Source: Gnetum montanum
Lineage: Eukaryota > Streptophyta > Gnetopsida > Gnetales > Gnetaceae
Direction of reading: 5' to 3'
NCBI GenBank assembly: GCA_015680685.1
Contig: MNCI01037704.1
Span: forward strand, 1-64,000
Length of the DNA stretch: 64,000 nt
The notes under the pieces were generated by a model that saw only the letters and a program-made list of their open reading frames with translations, had not been told where the DNA came from and searched no databases. Every line of letters begins with the position of its first letter. Position 1 is the first letter of the stretch. The translations under genes and the position numbers were made by a program. This document shows, piece after piece, positions 35,491 through 46,579 of this stretch.

Positions 35491-35987
35491 TGAGGTCTTT
35501 CATCCCTCTTTTAGTTGGTTGCTATGCAAAACATGTACACAGAGCCTATCATAATATGTTAGGACTTGGTGCATTACCAAATGACCCTTATGCCAATTGG
35601 TTAGCATAAGAATTTTCGTTTCTTTTTAGAGGTGAAAGCATTTTTGGTTCAAGATGGCAAGATTACATGAGGTGTGAAAGTGTCCTTTCTTTAGGAGGCC
35701 AACATCAATATAGAAACATATTTAATTCAGCTAATCAAGATTTTAATTTTATTAATGTTGATGGAAACTTACCAAGTGTTGTCCAAAAGATGCCTTGCAC
35801 TAGTTCAAAGAGAATCAAAGAAAAAGAGGGATTTATTTCCCCACCATCCTCCACAAAGTCAAACAAAGAACCTCAAGAGGTAGAACAGGTAGAAGAGGAT
35901 GCTCCTAGAGAAGTGCTAGTGAAGAAGTTGGGAGAAAATTCAAGGAAGTTACTTGAAGTCAAAAATCAAGATCCTCAAAGAGTCTAA
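35491..35987 (+). pseudogene. Unrecognised ORF remnant with one internal stop
   Basis: From ATG at 35491 the frame reads MRSFIPLLVGCYAKHVHRAY, then MLGLGALPNDPYANWLA. It has one TAA (35607) and runs on to 35987 through GESIFGSRWQDYMRCESVL, NSANQDFNFINVDGNLPSVV and a charged, lysine/glutamate-rich tail (KSNKEPQEVEQVEEDAPREV). That is about 165 codons with a single stop, far better preserved than neighbouring elements. I do not recognise it. It lies just left of the LTR-like region that leads to the inverted-repeat arm, so it may belong to that element. Confidence 0.4.
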
Positions 35988-37000
35988 GCTAGATTATCAT
36001 TTTAGAATAGAGATCCCAGAGTTTATACAAAATTTTAATTTTAGAATGATTAGAAATGAAAAATACTAAAAAAAGGTAGTAATCACTCTATATTGCACCT
36101 TTAAGATATGCTAGCCTTCTTCTCCTTTCTCTTAGATTAGCTGCATTTGTATATATTTGCATTTGCATGTAGGAAACATGGGTTTTTAGAACTTTAGACC
36201 TTAAGTTTGAAGTGATTTTTTTTAATAAAAAATATTTAAGCTTTTAGTAATTAGCATAGTACTTTGTATACTATTCTTCTTACCTTGGTGGGCATAGCAG
36301 CCAATTTGTTATGGGTCATTCAAGAATTGTTTGGAGTATATTAATTCAAAACATCTATAATGAGGCTATGTTATTTCTGATATAAATATTTCTAAACAAT
36401 ATAAAGTTTTTTCAAGTATCATTGCATTATTTTCTTAAAAAATAGGGGGAAAGAAATTTTATGATTGATTTCATATGATTGATTTCATGGTGCAATATGG
36501 TTTGGCCCATCCCATAGAGTATTAAAGGCCATTTCATAATGGTTATACTGCCATGAAAATAGTAGTGATGGAGGTTTGATTCCAAAGAGATCTTGAGTTC
36601 AAATCTCAAGAAATAAATAGTGTATCCTAAGTATAAGAAATGGATCAAATTGAGTCTAAAATATATAAGTTATTTGGCCAAAAAATCACAAGATGACAAT
36701 GGCATAGAATGATAGTGTAATCCATCAAGGCCAAATTATCCCAACTCAAAAATTGAAAAAAAAAATCATTTAGCCTAGTTCGCACATATATTGGCTAGCA
36801 TGAAGATCAAAGTAGGATAAAACCCATTCATCCAATTTGTAAAATGGGAGAAATAGAGTTTACCCTAATTCAAGTGCCAGATGTACAAGTGAGAAATCTA
36901 TGACTTTATAGCCCAAAAATCAAAATTGAGTAAAATAGTTTTGGCCAATATACAAAATGGGGTAAATTTAATTTCTTCTAGTTCAAATAAATGAGGATAC
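35988..37000 (+). repeat. LTR-like region left of the first inverted arm
   Basis: Non-coding; 36650-36990 holds degenerate words of the type TTTGTAAAATGGGAGAAAT and CAAAATGGGGTAAATT. Similar words fill 54658-56300 beyond the other arm. The last 37 bases before the PBS-like site align without gaps, though weakly, to the corresponding stretch there. This suggests diverged LTRs of one family. The left boundary is not determined. Confidence 0.35.
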
Positions 37001-37021
37001 TATTGGCGACTTCTTGGGATC
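37001..37021 (+). other. PBS-like site at the outer end of arm 1
   Basis: TATTGGCGACTTCTTGGGAT resembles the TTTGGCGACTCxGCTGGGGA primer site of many plant LTR elements. Its partner in arm 2 (about 54636-54656, minus) reads TATTGGCACCTATTTGAGAC. The arms stop matching closely right outside it. Confidence 0.45.
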
Positions 37022-37200
37022 ACCAACATTTACCTTCGGGTCTCATGACTAGGATCATGGGAAATGAAGTTATTCCTTAAAACATGAGTTTAGGTGTTTG
37101 ATGGTCTCTAGAAACACCAACACTTAAATACCTCAAAATAAACTTAGTAGTAATAGAGTGAACTAAGCATAAATGTGTGTTTACTGTTATGAATGTCGAA

Positions 37201-37800
37201 ATGCTTAGATTTGTGTATAAAACTGTAAATGGCTATTATAATAGAAATTTAGCTAACTTTGTTGAATATTGTGAGTCATTAAAGATTCCTATTTTTTCAA
37301 GTCAATTTTTATATACAGTTCCTATAGTACATTGCTTAAAATAAATAAAATTTCACCAAAATGCTTAAGCACAATTTTTTGGAAATCTACTTCTACTTTT
37401 CCTCAGAGAGAAAGATTCACAAGAAAATTAGAAATAGAGCAAGATTTAAAGGATTTTAAAAGAAAAGAAGAGAAAAAGCATATTTGTATGGAGTCTCAAA
37501 CATTTAAGCAAGATAAATTAAACATGATGAAACACTTCGAAATAAACCTATTCCAATTCAACCTAAAGTGTTACCAATTGTCCAAACCCTGTGAGCTTAA
37601 CAAGAAATTTCGTAAAAGACACTCCTATTAAACTACCAGAACACTTTGTAAAAGACAAAATACAAGCTATTTTTTAGCTAGTTAATAGTTTTCAAGAATT
37701 GCAAATAGAAGAAAAGAATTCATAGAATTTAAATAAAGTAGCCAAATTGATGATGCAATTAGCAAGTCATTCTTATAAGTAATCTTCAATGCTTTTTTCA
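37201..37800 (+). pseudogene. Decayed ORF of unknown type in arm 1
   Basis: ATG at 37201 opens MLRFVYKTVNGYYNRNLANF, then YCESLKIPIFSSQFLYTVPI to a TAA at 37336. The sense shifts frame into PQRERFTRKLEIEQDLKDFK and KEEKKHICMESQTFKQDKL, then again to DTPIKLPEHFVKDKI and KVAKLMMQLASHSY near 37770. It lies where gag would be, downstream of the PBS-like site. The equivalent region of arm 2 (about 53560-54420, minus) is more decayed. No domain recognised. Confidence 0.45.
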
Positions 37801-39003
37801 AGTTCCTCCTCCTTTATCTTTCTACCCCTGAAGCTCTTTTTATAGTGGCTTCTTAGTAGTTACAATCATCATGGAAAATTAAAATGTGCTATAACCAATA
37901 TGGAGTAAGTTATAACCATCATAGAAATTCATGAGAATTAGTTATAACCACCATAGAAGTAAATGGGAGTTAGTTATAATCATCGTAAAAATTAAAAGCT
38001 ATAGTTGACAAATGTCCTATTTATAAAGGATGTTAAATAACTAACCTATAAATCTTATTATTTGTCTTTCCTTGAAACGTTATCCTTGGCATGAGCTCAT
38101 CATTTGCTAATACATCAATGGTAATGGTAAAATCCTTTTATGGGGTAGACATAATTTATGATTAACATGATCAATCATAGTAATGAGACTTTTAATAAAC
38201 AAGCTTTAAAAAGGTAGCTTCAATCCTAGGTGCCTTCTTCAATTTCAAGTCACCTGAAAACAAATATAGGATAACTAATCCTAAGGTTGATTACACACAT
38301 GTAGACTAAGAATAAAAATATTACCATTAATTTGAATTTATTTATCCAAGTTATTATTATTAGAATAAAAATATTACCATTAATTTGAATTTATTTATCC
38401 AAGTTATTATTATTATTATATTATAAAGTGTAAACTTTACCAAATTAATATTAATTCAGCACATGAGGAAGGTAAGAAAATAGGTTCTAAAATTTTCCAT
38501 GTTGTCCACCCACGTAGTGGAGCCCTGACCGTTCACGGAAAGGTGGTGATCTGATTTATACAGTCCACATCGATCAAAAATATGTTTTGTTTGGAATGCT
38601 TTTGCACGGGGTAGATGTCATGTTTGGTAGCGGCTTTCAGTTCAAGTTGAAATAATTGGTTGCCAAAACCATGTTGTTGTAGACGTCAACTGCTGCAAGC
38701 CAACACCGTGGCACGTCCTGATCTATAGTGTATCCTGTTAATGTTATCCATACCAAGCAATGCCAAACTGGAACACAACAACACCAACAAACATACTGGA
38801 ACAACATTAATTACAAAATCCTTAATATAATGGTAGTCACAACGTCATAAATTCAGCAACGAACAAAAAAGTGGCCTGAGAATAATAATGGAGAGGGGGC
38901 AAAACTAGGCATAACCGACAGTGAAGGAAGCATGATGGAGAACATCTGGCCGAGTAAAGTATTTCAAAATAACAGAAACCATCTACAAGCCCATGATACC
39001 TGC

Positions 39004-39350
39004 TCACAATAACTCAGGAAACAAATATCGCAGCCATGGATAGCTCTTCACAATGAATCAAAGGCTAGCATTTGTAACAAGAAAGCAATTATTTAAAACA
39101 AGTTCCTCCAAGCGAGAGCACATTGCCACATATCTTAAAGATTTGTCAAATATCTTCCCATAGCTGAGTACCATTGATTTTAATGTTGGATTACCGATGC
39201 ATATTGCCGTTGTTACTCCATCATTTAAACAAGATGTATGTCCCACATTAAGTGCTTTAAGGTTTCCACAATTTCCAAGTGACTTTAACTTGCAGCATAT
39301 TATTCCATGAGAATGATTCCATACCGTTCTTAAAGAGATGATCATCATCC
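39004..39350 (-). pseudogene. 3' end of an F-box/LRR-type gene, arm 1 copy
   Basis: The minus frame encodes tandem leucine-rich repeats of the cysteine-containing (F-box/AMN1-like) kind: KLKSLGNCGNLKALNVG, then DGVTTAICIGNPTLKSMVLS, DKSLRYVAMCSRLEELVLNN and CFLVTNASL. A TGA stands where the arm 2 copy has TCA (LSFIAKS there). The shared original stop is the TGA at 39006-39004. In such proteins LRRs bind ubiquitination targets, with an N-terminal F-box contacting SKP1. Only the last repeats are present and there is no F-box. Sequence to about 38460 downstream is conserved between arms and is probably 3' UTR. Confidence 0.65.
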
Positions 39351-39645
39351 AAAGGCTTTTATACCACCAAGTCTTAAATTTGCTTGGGATTCTCCCAAAA
39401 AATATTTGTGATTCTTTTTCATGTAAAAAATGTTGAATAAATTTTTTGTTTAGTTGGACATAAAATGTAATTCAGCAGGTGTGCATCAGCAAATGATTTC
39501 AATCTTAAACTCATTTAAGAACTTTAAAGAAGGGCAAGAAATGTTTGCACATTTTTGCCATTTGATGGAGTAGGCTTCAAAAGGATTTCATTTATTGTCT
39601 AGTATGTGTTGATTTTAAAAAAATAAATGACTTTTAAGAAAAGAG
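39351..39645. other. Spacer between arm 1 and element C1
   Basis: No coding signal. AT-rich. It joins 44608 when C1 and one copy of its AAGAG duplication are removed. Confidence 0.5.
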
Positions 39646-40874
39646 TGTGGATCATTGAAGTTAGAGGGGGCAAGGGGCTGGCATGGGGAGATAACTAAGT
39701 TTCCCTAATTCAAATTTTTTCAAACAAAGTACACACACCAAATTTAACTTGGTTTCCCAACTTAGGTAGTCCACACTCAGAGGGTAGATCGCAAGCACAC
39801 ATCTAAACTTTATTGCTCTCAAATGTGGTTTGAAGGGTACCACACCCTGTATAAGATCTAAGCTCTGCTATGGAGTGTTATGATGATGCACCAACCACTC
39901 AACCCCATAAAGTCTTGACAAGCTTAGAATATGGTTTCCAGGCTTCCACAACCTTTACAACCACTCAATCCCATAACATCCCAACAAGCTCAAGCAACAT
40001 GTCTTCCCGCAAGAAGCACATCAACCATGCAAGGCAACAAGAAAGAATGACAATTACAATAAATGAATCAAAATCGATTTGTTGATCCTTGTACTTTGAG
40101 GTACATCACACTTTACAATGGACAAATGATAATGCAATGAGAAGCAACAATTATTATAATCATTGCCAAATGATTTCAGAATGATTGTACAAGAGGTTGC
40201 ACATTTCCCAATGATAATGATGTCTTCTTATAGTCACCATGTTTCCAAATCCATCTTAGAACTCATGCAATGAATTGCCAACATTCATGGAAGATTTCTT
40301 CTTTGTGTCTAAGATGCCTTTCTGCATCTACCCTCTATTTTGAAAAGATGTCTCTATCTAGGAAAAGATGTCTTGCTGAAGCTAGTCTTCATGCCTCCTT
40401 TTTTGGAAGATGTCTTTCTCTAGTGAAAGACATGTTTCTAAAACTAGCTTACAGTCTTTGTCTAGGAAAAGACATCCTTGTCTAATTAAAGATGTATGAT
40501 ATTTCTTGAAGATGTCTTTGCCTATGCAACCTTTAATTCTGCCAAGACATCTACTATTTCTTGAGGACGTTTTTCTTTACCTCCCTTTGCATGATGAATT
40601 ATTTATTCCTTGTTCATGACCTTGCACTTCCGCATGCTTCAACACATTTCTTGTGAGTTATTTGGTCCTTGTTCATTTTCTTTGAATTCTCTTTCTTTGA
40701 GCTCTCCTTTTGTGGATGACACCTTGAGGCCTTATGGATGACTTTCTCCTTTTATCTAGACCAATGTGTTCCTTGTCATCTCATCTTGGTGCTATAGCCA
40801 CAACAACCACACAACCATACATACAACCTTTGTATTCATTTTACTTAATATTTTGACACACCAAAAGGTCCACA
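39646..40874 (-). repeat. 3' LTR of element C1
   Basis: Plus-strand ends TGTGGATCATTGAAG and CCAAAAGGTCCACA; 1229 bp. The AGACATCT/AGATGTCT motif cluster is at 40290-40570. The minus-strand polypurine stretch AGCAAAAAGGGGAAGAT adjoins it at 40875-40891. Confidence 0.9.
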
Positions 40875-41679
40875 ATCTTCCCCTTTTTGCTAATGTTCAA
40901 AACTTAAGAAAATGAATTAGTGATCATACAAATATAGCCATACTACTCTCTTATTTGTTGAATAGAGGAAAAAAGGGTAAAGCACATAAACGTATTTCTA
41001 AAGAAACATCAAAAAAGAGCAACAATGGTAGCATGTGATAATCCTAAAAAAGAAACATTTAGCTAAGCAAGAATATCAATTAAAGAACAAGCATTTTTCA
41101 GCACTAACATCCATAACGAGTTGCCCCTAATTTGTCAAGAATTGGTCCAAGCCTTCCAAGTGATATTCAAAATTATGGCTTGAAGTGAAGTATAATCCTT
41201 GAAGATTAAGTAACCTATCTCTAAATCAATAAATCATTAGTAGGAAATATCACATAGATTATTAATTTTCTAATATGCTCCTTCTTTTTAAATCAATGTG
41301 TAAATGTGTAAATGTTGTAGATACCAAAATACTACAACTGTAGGTCAACATTAAGATCAAATTTGGAGACTAAGGTCTCCAATCAGTAATATTAATAGAA
41401 TTTTTTAAAATCTTGTCATATCTCATAAATGGAAAAAAAATTCCAAAGGACATGAGATCATCACAAGAAGTTTAGATTAAACAAGATTGAATGAAAGAAA
41501 AAACTCAAAGTAAAATTATTACAAGATGAAGGTCCAAGGGAAATTATTACAAGTGCTACACTAAATATTTTCAAAATACCACTTGCATTAAGCTCAAGGA
41601 TGAATGTAAGAGATGCTCTGAACAATTATTCCAACACTTTTCTGATCTAGATGAGACACACAACTTTGGACTACTCAAC

Positions 41680-43310
41680 TCATATTCCTAATAATTAGTA
41701 AGCAACAAGATGCAAAATTACATTGACTTACCTTGTTTGGTGATGAGGAGAGAAGATTAATGGAGTTTGAGATAAGGTCCCCTACCATGAAGTACCTCCT
41801 TGTCTTTAGGTTCCCTTTCATTAGATTGTGTATATGATGTCTCCACTCATTTANTCCTTTTTGACAAGACCAAGAATTAATCATGTTTTGATCATCATGA
41901 GTATAGTTAAGAGTTTTCTTATTTCCATAGTTTATACACATAAATAAAGTATTTTCCCCATGGTCAATATGAGCTTGAATTTCCATGTATAACTTCCTCT
42001 AAATTCTTTGGCTATTTTTTAGGAGTCTCCTCTTCTTGAACCTTGCAACAAACCTTATTGAAAGAGGTTAGTTGTTGAATCTTAGCTTTTATGTCTAAGA
42101 TCTCTTCTTTCACTTCAACATGGATAGCATCTAACTTAGAAATTAAAAATTTCTTTGACTTCCTAATCAAATGATGTAAAAGAAAAATTTCTTCTTTAAA
42201 TTTACTATACCTTTTATCATACTTACCATCTTGTTCAACCATATTTGAGGAATTTTCATCTATAAGCCCATTGCATATGAGATGTAAATCTTTAGAAGAA
42301 TTGTATGCTTATTATTCACTTTTCTAAACATCATCCCAACTTGTATAAAAGTTGGCCTTTTTCAATTCCTCATCATTGGATTTATTCTTTGGTTGTACCT
42401 TGCTATCACTAGAACATTCAAAGGCCATATGGTCTCTTCCTCCATAAAACCAACATTCTATAAAATAGAAATATAGCTTAGAATTCTAAAAGTTTTTACC
42501 TCTTTCTCTACCTTTGAGCAAATTGTATCTTTGTTGAAATACCCCCTTGTTTTTTCACGTTTGCAATCATTGTAGCTTCCCTGAGAGAAAGGCAATCTTA
42601 TCTTCACTACCCTCATCATGCTCATTGGACTCCTTCTCCTTGGAGGTAATTTTTAGAGCTATAGATCTTTGTTCAATTGCTCCTTTACCTATGAGATTCA
42701 TTTCATAAGCAATGAGAGCACTTTGAAGCTCTTCAAATTTTAAGGTTGAGAAATTTCTGATTTCCTCCATAGCTGTGACCTTTGGTCTGAACTCTAGTTG
42801 TAGAATCCTAATCATTTTGATGATGACATTACTTTCAGAAAAATCTTTTCCTATTCCTCTTATAGCTACAACAAGATCATTAGCTGTAGAGAAATAATCT
42901 TTTAGTTTTTCACCTTCTTTCATTTTGAGCTTATCATATTCACCTTTGTAAAACTAACAATTTTGATTACTTAACAATAGAGATTCCTTCATAACTAGCT
43001 TCTAAAGTTTGGAAAATTTCTTTAGCTATTTTACATCCTATTACCTTATTAAATTCGGATTTATTCAAGCACAATATAAACAATTTTTTTCTTTTAAATC
43101 AAACATGAACTTATCTTTCTTCTCTTGTGTCCATTTGTTGTAAGGCTTGATGATGCTAGTGGAACTGTCAATAGGCAAAGTGTAGCCTTCAAAAATTAAC
43201 TCCCACACTTCAAACTTCATGGATTCGAAGAATCCTTTCATTCTAGCTTTCCAATAGGTGAAATCGAATCTATCAAACATGGATGGCTTTTTATAAGATG
43301 TCCCCTCCAT
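41680..43310 (-). pseudogene. gag: Copia gag of element C1 (broken)
   Basis: The minus frame starts MEGTSYKKPSMFDRFDFTYW, then KARMKGFFESMKFEVWELI and NKWTQEKKDKFMFDLKEKN. The gag core from 42923 follows: KDYFSTANDLVVAIRGIGKD, then EIRNFSTLKFEELQSALIAY. A zinc-knuckle remnant CWFYGGRDHMAFEC (about 42456-42415) has tyrosine in place of the second cysteine, a G-to-A change. Then comes a coiled-coil-like segment (42242-42012: KKFLISKLDAIHVEVKEEIL, DIKAKIQQL). The reading ends near 41680. Stops near 42950-43060 break it. Confidence 0.8.
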
Positions 43311-43359
43311 TGTTTACTCTTGAATTTGATGATGACACAGAAGTGTAGTAAGCTCTAAT

Positions 43360-43377
43360 ACCAACTCTAATACCACT
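43360..43377 (-). other. Primer-binding site of C1, apparently doubled
   Basis: The minus strand reads AGTGGTATTAGAGTTGGTAT then TAGAGC, just inside the LTR. These are two overlapping-type copies of a decayed TGGTATCAGAGC site for initiator methionine tRNA (the second around 43350-43361). Confidence 0.65.
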
Positions 43378-44602
43378 TGTGGATCATTGAACAAGATGAA
43401 TAAGTTTTCCTAATTCAAATTCCTTGGACAAAGCACACACACCAAATTTAATGTGGTTCTCCAACTTCTGTAGTCCACACTGAAACGGTAGATCACAAGC
43501 ACACCTTCAAGCTTTGTTGCTCTCAAATGTGGTAGGAAGGGTACTACACACTGTACAAGATCTAAGCTCCACTTTGAAGTGTTGTGATGTTGGACCAACC
43601 ACTCAACCCCACATGGTCCCAAAAAGCTTAGAGTGTGGTTTTTAGACTTCTACAAACCTTACAATCTTGAGCTTTGCTCCAAAGTATTGTGGCACTACAT
43701 AACCACTCAAATCCCGCAGTATCTTGACAAGCTCAAGCAAGATGCCTTCCAACAAGAAGCACATCAATCCTACAAGGCAATAAGAGAGAAAAATTACAAG
43801 GGATTAATGCAACTTAGTTTGCTGATCCTTGTACTTTGAGATAAACCACACTTTATAATGGACATATGATAATACAATGAAAAGCAATAGTGATTACAAT
43901 GATTTCACAATGATTGTATAATAGTTTGCACATTTCTTAATGAGAATGATGTCTTCTCATACTCATCATATTTCCAAGCCCATCTTGGAACTTGTGCAAT
44001 GGCTAGCTAATGGTTATGAAAGATGTCCTTTTCATGCTTGAGATGTCTTTTTGCATCTGCCCTCTATTCTGAAAAGATGTCTTTTTCTGAGAAAAGACAT
44101 CTGTTTGAAACTAGTCTTTATGCCTCTTTTCTAGGAAGACATCTTTGTCTGGTGAAAGACATCTTTCTAAAACTAGCTTGCATTCTGTGAAGACGTCTTT
44201 GTCTAGCAAAAGATGTCTTTATATGATGAAAGACATTTGTTACTTTTTAAAGATGTCTTTGCCTATTCAACCTTTAATTTTACCAAGACATCTACTATTT
44301 CTTGAAAATGTCTTTCTTCACCTCTCTTTGCATGATGAATTCTTCGTTCCTTGTTCATAACCTTGTACTTCTACATGCTTCAATGATAACAACTTTGCTT
44401 GTGAGTTATTTGGTCCTTGTCCATGTTCTTTGAATTCTCTTTCTCTTACCTTTCCTTTTGTGGATGAGACCTTGAGACATTGTGGATGACTTTCTCCTTT
44501 TTTCTAAACAAGCGCATTCCTTGTCATCTCATCTTGGTCCTACAAGCACACAACCTTTATCTCTATTTTACTTTAACATTTTGACACACCAAAAAGTCCA
44601 CA
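43378..44602 (-). repeat. 5' LTR of element C1
   Basis: Plus-strand ends TGTGGATCATTGAAC and AAAAAGTCCACA; 1225 bp. The motif cluster is at 44025-44310. It differs from its partner (39646-40874) by many transitions, so the insertion is not recent. Confidence 0.9.
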
Positions 44603-44607
44603 AAGAG

Positions 44608-45300
44608 ATCAAGGATTTCTTTGGTACCTTAATAGTTTTAAATGAGGTTTTTTAAAAAGTATTCACTGTTAAATAAAATGACGCAGCAAGGAATGCGAAT
44701 GATATAAGAATGCGAACAGTGTTGGGGAAAAAGCATGCCTACAGGCTGAAGTAAAAACTCAGCTTCATTGCAGACGGCAGATTCCAGGCCCGTGGGGTTT
44801 TCGCACAGGATAGAAGAGTTTTCTGCTAGAGTTTAGCTCTCCCTAAAAATTCCACAAATCCTCTTGCAGATGCTAGGTTCTCTGTGCTTGTTGTAAGTGA
44901 TTATTTCAGTGGTGGGTTGCTGCAGAATTTATGGAAGACTATTTGCTTGGGTTTGAGCTGGACTCGTTCTAGTTCCGGAGCTAGCAATGAATATTAAATC
45001 TTTCATGATTGATGCTGGAAGAGTTGTGGATGTCAATCGTATTGTCTTAAGGTGCTTACAAAAGAAGTTAAAGAAATTATGTTATATGAATTATGGATAT
45101 GAGCCGAACTCAAAAGCATTTAGATGTTTTCATTTAGAAAAAGGAAAAACGGAAGTCAGCCGTGATGTAAGCTTTGGAGACGCCCGCTTTTCATAAAGTA
45201 AGACTTTATCTCCAGAGAAGAATTCAGAGAATAAAAATAAAATTATGAAGCCACCAGAGTGGGAAGGTGAGAAATATAATTTTGAGCAGCAACACATCGT
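44608..45300 (+). pseudogene. Mosaic segment with a copia integrase C-terminal scrap
   Basis: This stretch is richer in G, C and CpG than its surroundings. At 44987-45196 an open frame contains YGYEPNSKAFRCFHLEKGKT then EVSRDVSFGDARFS. It resembles the end of copia integrase (GYxxxSKAYRxxxxxxxxVxxSRDVxFDE). The frame continues after a TAA with KTLSPEKNSENKNKIMKPP. Upstream (44640-44980) has no coding signal that I can support, although TCTTGCAG at about 44862-44869 looks like a splice acceptor. No LTR accompanies it, so it is a detached fragment. Confidence 0.45.
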
Positions 45301-45319
45301 AATGCATGCAACCTCATAC

Positions 45320-46149
45320 AGCATTTAAAAAGAATAATAAGCATTTGATGGGAGCTCTTCGAACATTTTGCGCATTCACGTTTATGGTGCCTAAGCAGTA
45401 GCTGGAGAAGAAGTTGGACGAAGGGAAGTTCCTATGCCCTTGGCTCAGTCTGTTGAAAATCAAGAGATAATGGAACTGGTGAAATTCGAAGGAAAAAACT
45501 CTTCTCGAGAACGCTCTATTCTTTCAAAAGAGACGGATTTATTACAGGTTAACAACGTTGTGAATGAGGTTGTTATTGGGGACTCTGCCCAGCTTGTATA
45601 TGCACCTGTAGATGGTGCTCTGTCAGCTGAAATACCATTATTACTATCAGGGTTCCGAGTAACCCTTCTGTATGATAGCTTTACAGATAGTTTTGATCGA
45701 ACTTACAGTTTAACAAAAGCTTCCGCTCATAAAAGCACTTCAGATGTGGATACCATAAAACATGAAACTTTGTTGAGGGGTTCTAGATCCATAGCCACTA
45801 CAGCTTTTCAATTCGGATATGAGTCCCAGAATCGTGATTCTGTGATGATGGCCGCACCAAGATACATACACACTCTCATGGCTCCTCTGCGATGTATTAC
45901 TAGGGCTATGGCCCCTAGGGCTGGACCAGCACTTTGCATTAAAAAGTTTTCCCCGCATTACCAATGGTTAACCAGATAGTTCCCAACTACAGGATATACT
46001 TTGGCATTCATCTTTTAGGGAAACAACCTCTAGATGATGCGGATCTCTTGAAGAATGATATGGTATTCTTTGCAAATTTAATGCGCTTCTGTACACGGTC
46101 CCCAATCCTACGCGACCCGTTTGAAAATTTATCCAGAATAGCAAATCTC
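45320..46149 (+). pseudogene. Intronless class III HD-Zip transcription factor fragment
   Basis: From about 45413 the frame reads VGRREVPMPLAQSVENQEIM (relatives: PLPLAQSVENEEFMEVVKLEG), then DLLQVNNVVNEVVIGDSAQL, VYAPVDGALSAEIPLLLSGF, RVTLLYDS, TAFQFGYESQNRDSVMMAAP and RYIHTLMAPLRC. These match, in order, the conserved region between START and MEKHLA of class III HD-Zip proteins, which control meristem, vascular and leaf polarity. A frameshift near 45975 continues it (IVPNYRIYFGIHLLGKQPLD). It lacks homeodomain, zipper, START and the end of MEKHLA. Genes of this class are cut by many introns, yet these 200 or so codons run without one, which suggests an RNA-derived copy. It ends at the copia insertion. 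Confidence 0.7.
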
Positions 46150-46536
46150 CGACACATAGGTTAAGCGTTTCCATGTTTACGTGTATGCATAAAGGTGGCC
46201 TCTATGTCCAAGAATGTGTTTATGCGTTGGCATTGGGTCTCTTATTTTTTTTCTAATTTCTCATGATAACCAATTTCATGGCTTATAAATTCATTGTTGA
46301 TGAAAGAACAAAGGCACCACAAATCATAACAGGATTGCAGTTTTGGTCCCTTTCATACATGCTTAAAGGTTACATACACCATCATTGCAAAGGGCCTATG
46401 TGAAAGACGAATCCCAATGCAAGTTTAATTCAAGATATCAATAGCTAGAGGTCAATTCCATTTGCTTCCGCATTGTGCATTTTCAATTATCTATGCATGT
46501 AAATTTCTTGTGCAATCCACAAATTTTTGTATTACA
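46150..46536 (+). repeat. 5' LTR of the copia element
   Basis: It matches 51584-51975 throughout, with transitions. The first dinucleotide is eroded (CG where TG is expected). TATA box TATAAAT at 46284-46290, aligned with the one in the 3' LTR. Confidence 0.9.
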
Positions 46537-46538
46537 TT

Positions 46539-46550
46539 TGGTATCAAAGT
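46539..46550 (+). other. Primer-binding site of the copia element
   Basis: TGGTATCAAAGT, one or two changes from TGGTATCAGAGC, complementary to the 3' end of initiator methionine tRNA. A (TC)n run follows at 46560-46575. Confidence 0.85.
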
Positions 46551-46579
46551 TTCATCTTTGTCTCTCTCTCTCTTTCTTG

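Larger units (their letters stand above)
37001..39350 (+). repeat. Inverted-repeat arm 1
   Basis: The reverse complement of this stretch aligns with 51976-54657 along about 2.3 kb. It starts at a PBS-like site, passes through a decayed ORF and the paired AGTTATAACCATCATAGAAA words, and ends in an LRR gene 3' end. This arm keeps more CpG in 38500-38720 (CACGTAG, GACCGTTCACGG, CATCGATC, GCACGGGG) than arm 2 does. Confidence 0.85.
39646..44602 (-). mobile_element. Gag-only copia element C1, complete with target duplication
   Basis: Two LTRs (39646-40874 and 43378-44602) in the same orientation enclose 2.5 kb. Flanks are AAGAG on both sides (39641-39645 and 44603-44607). Coding sense is minus strand and consists of gag only. 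No RT or integrase is visible, nor room for them. This matches the known class of terminal-repeat elements that keep gag and depend on another element for pol. An N at 41854 interrupts the interior. Confidence 0.9.

Noticed and set aside
41675-41986. Minus-strand ORF treated as a separate gene
   Set aside because: It contains the N at 41854 and is the tail of the C1 gag region, with no domain of its own.
45740-45964. Minus-strand open frame opposite the HD-Zip fragment
   Set aside because: The plus-strand frame matches HD-Zip III motifs in order. The minus frame is its shadow.
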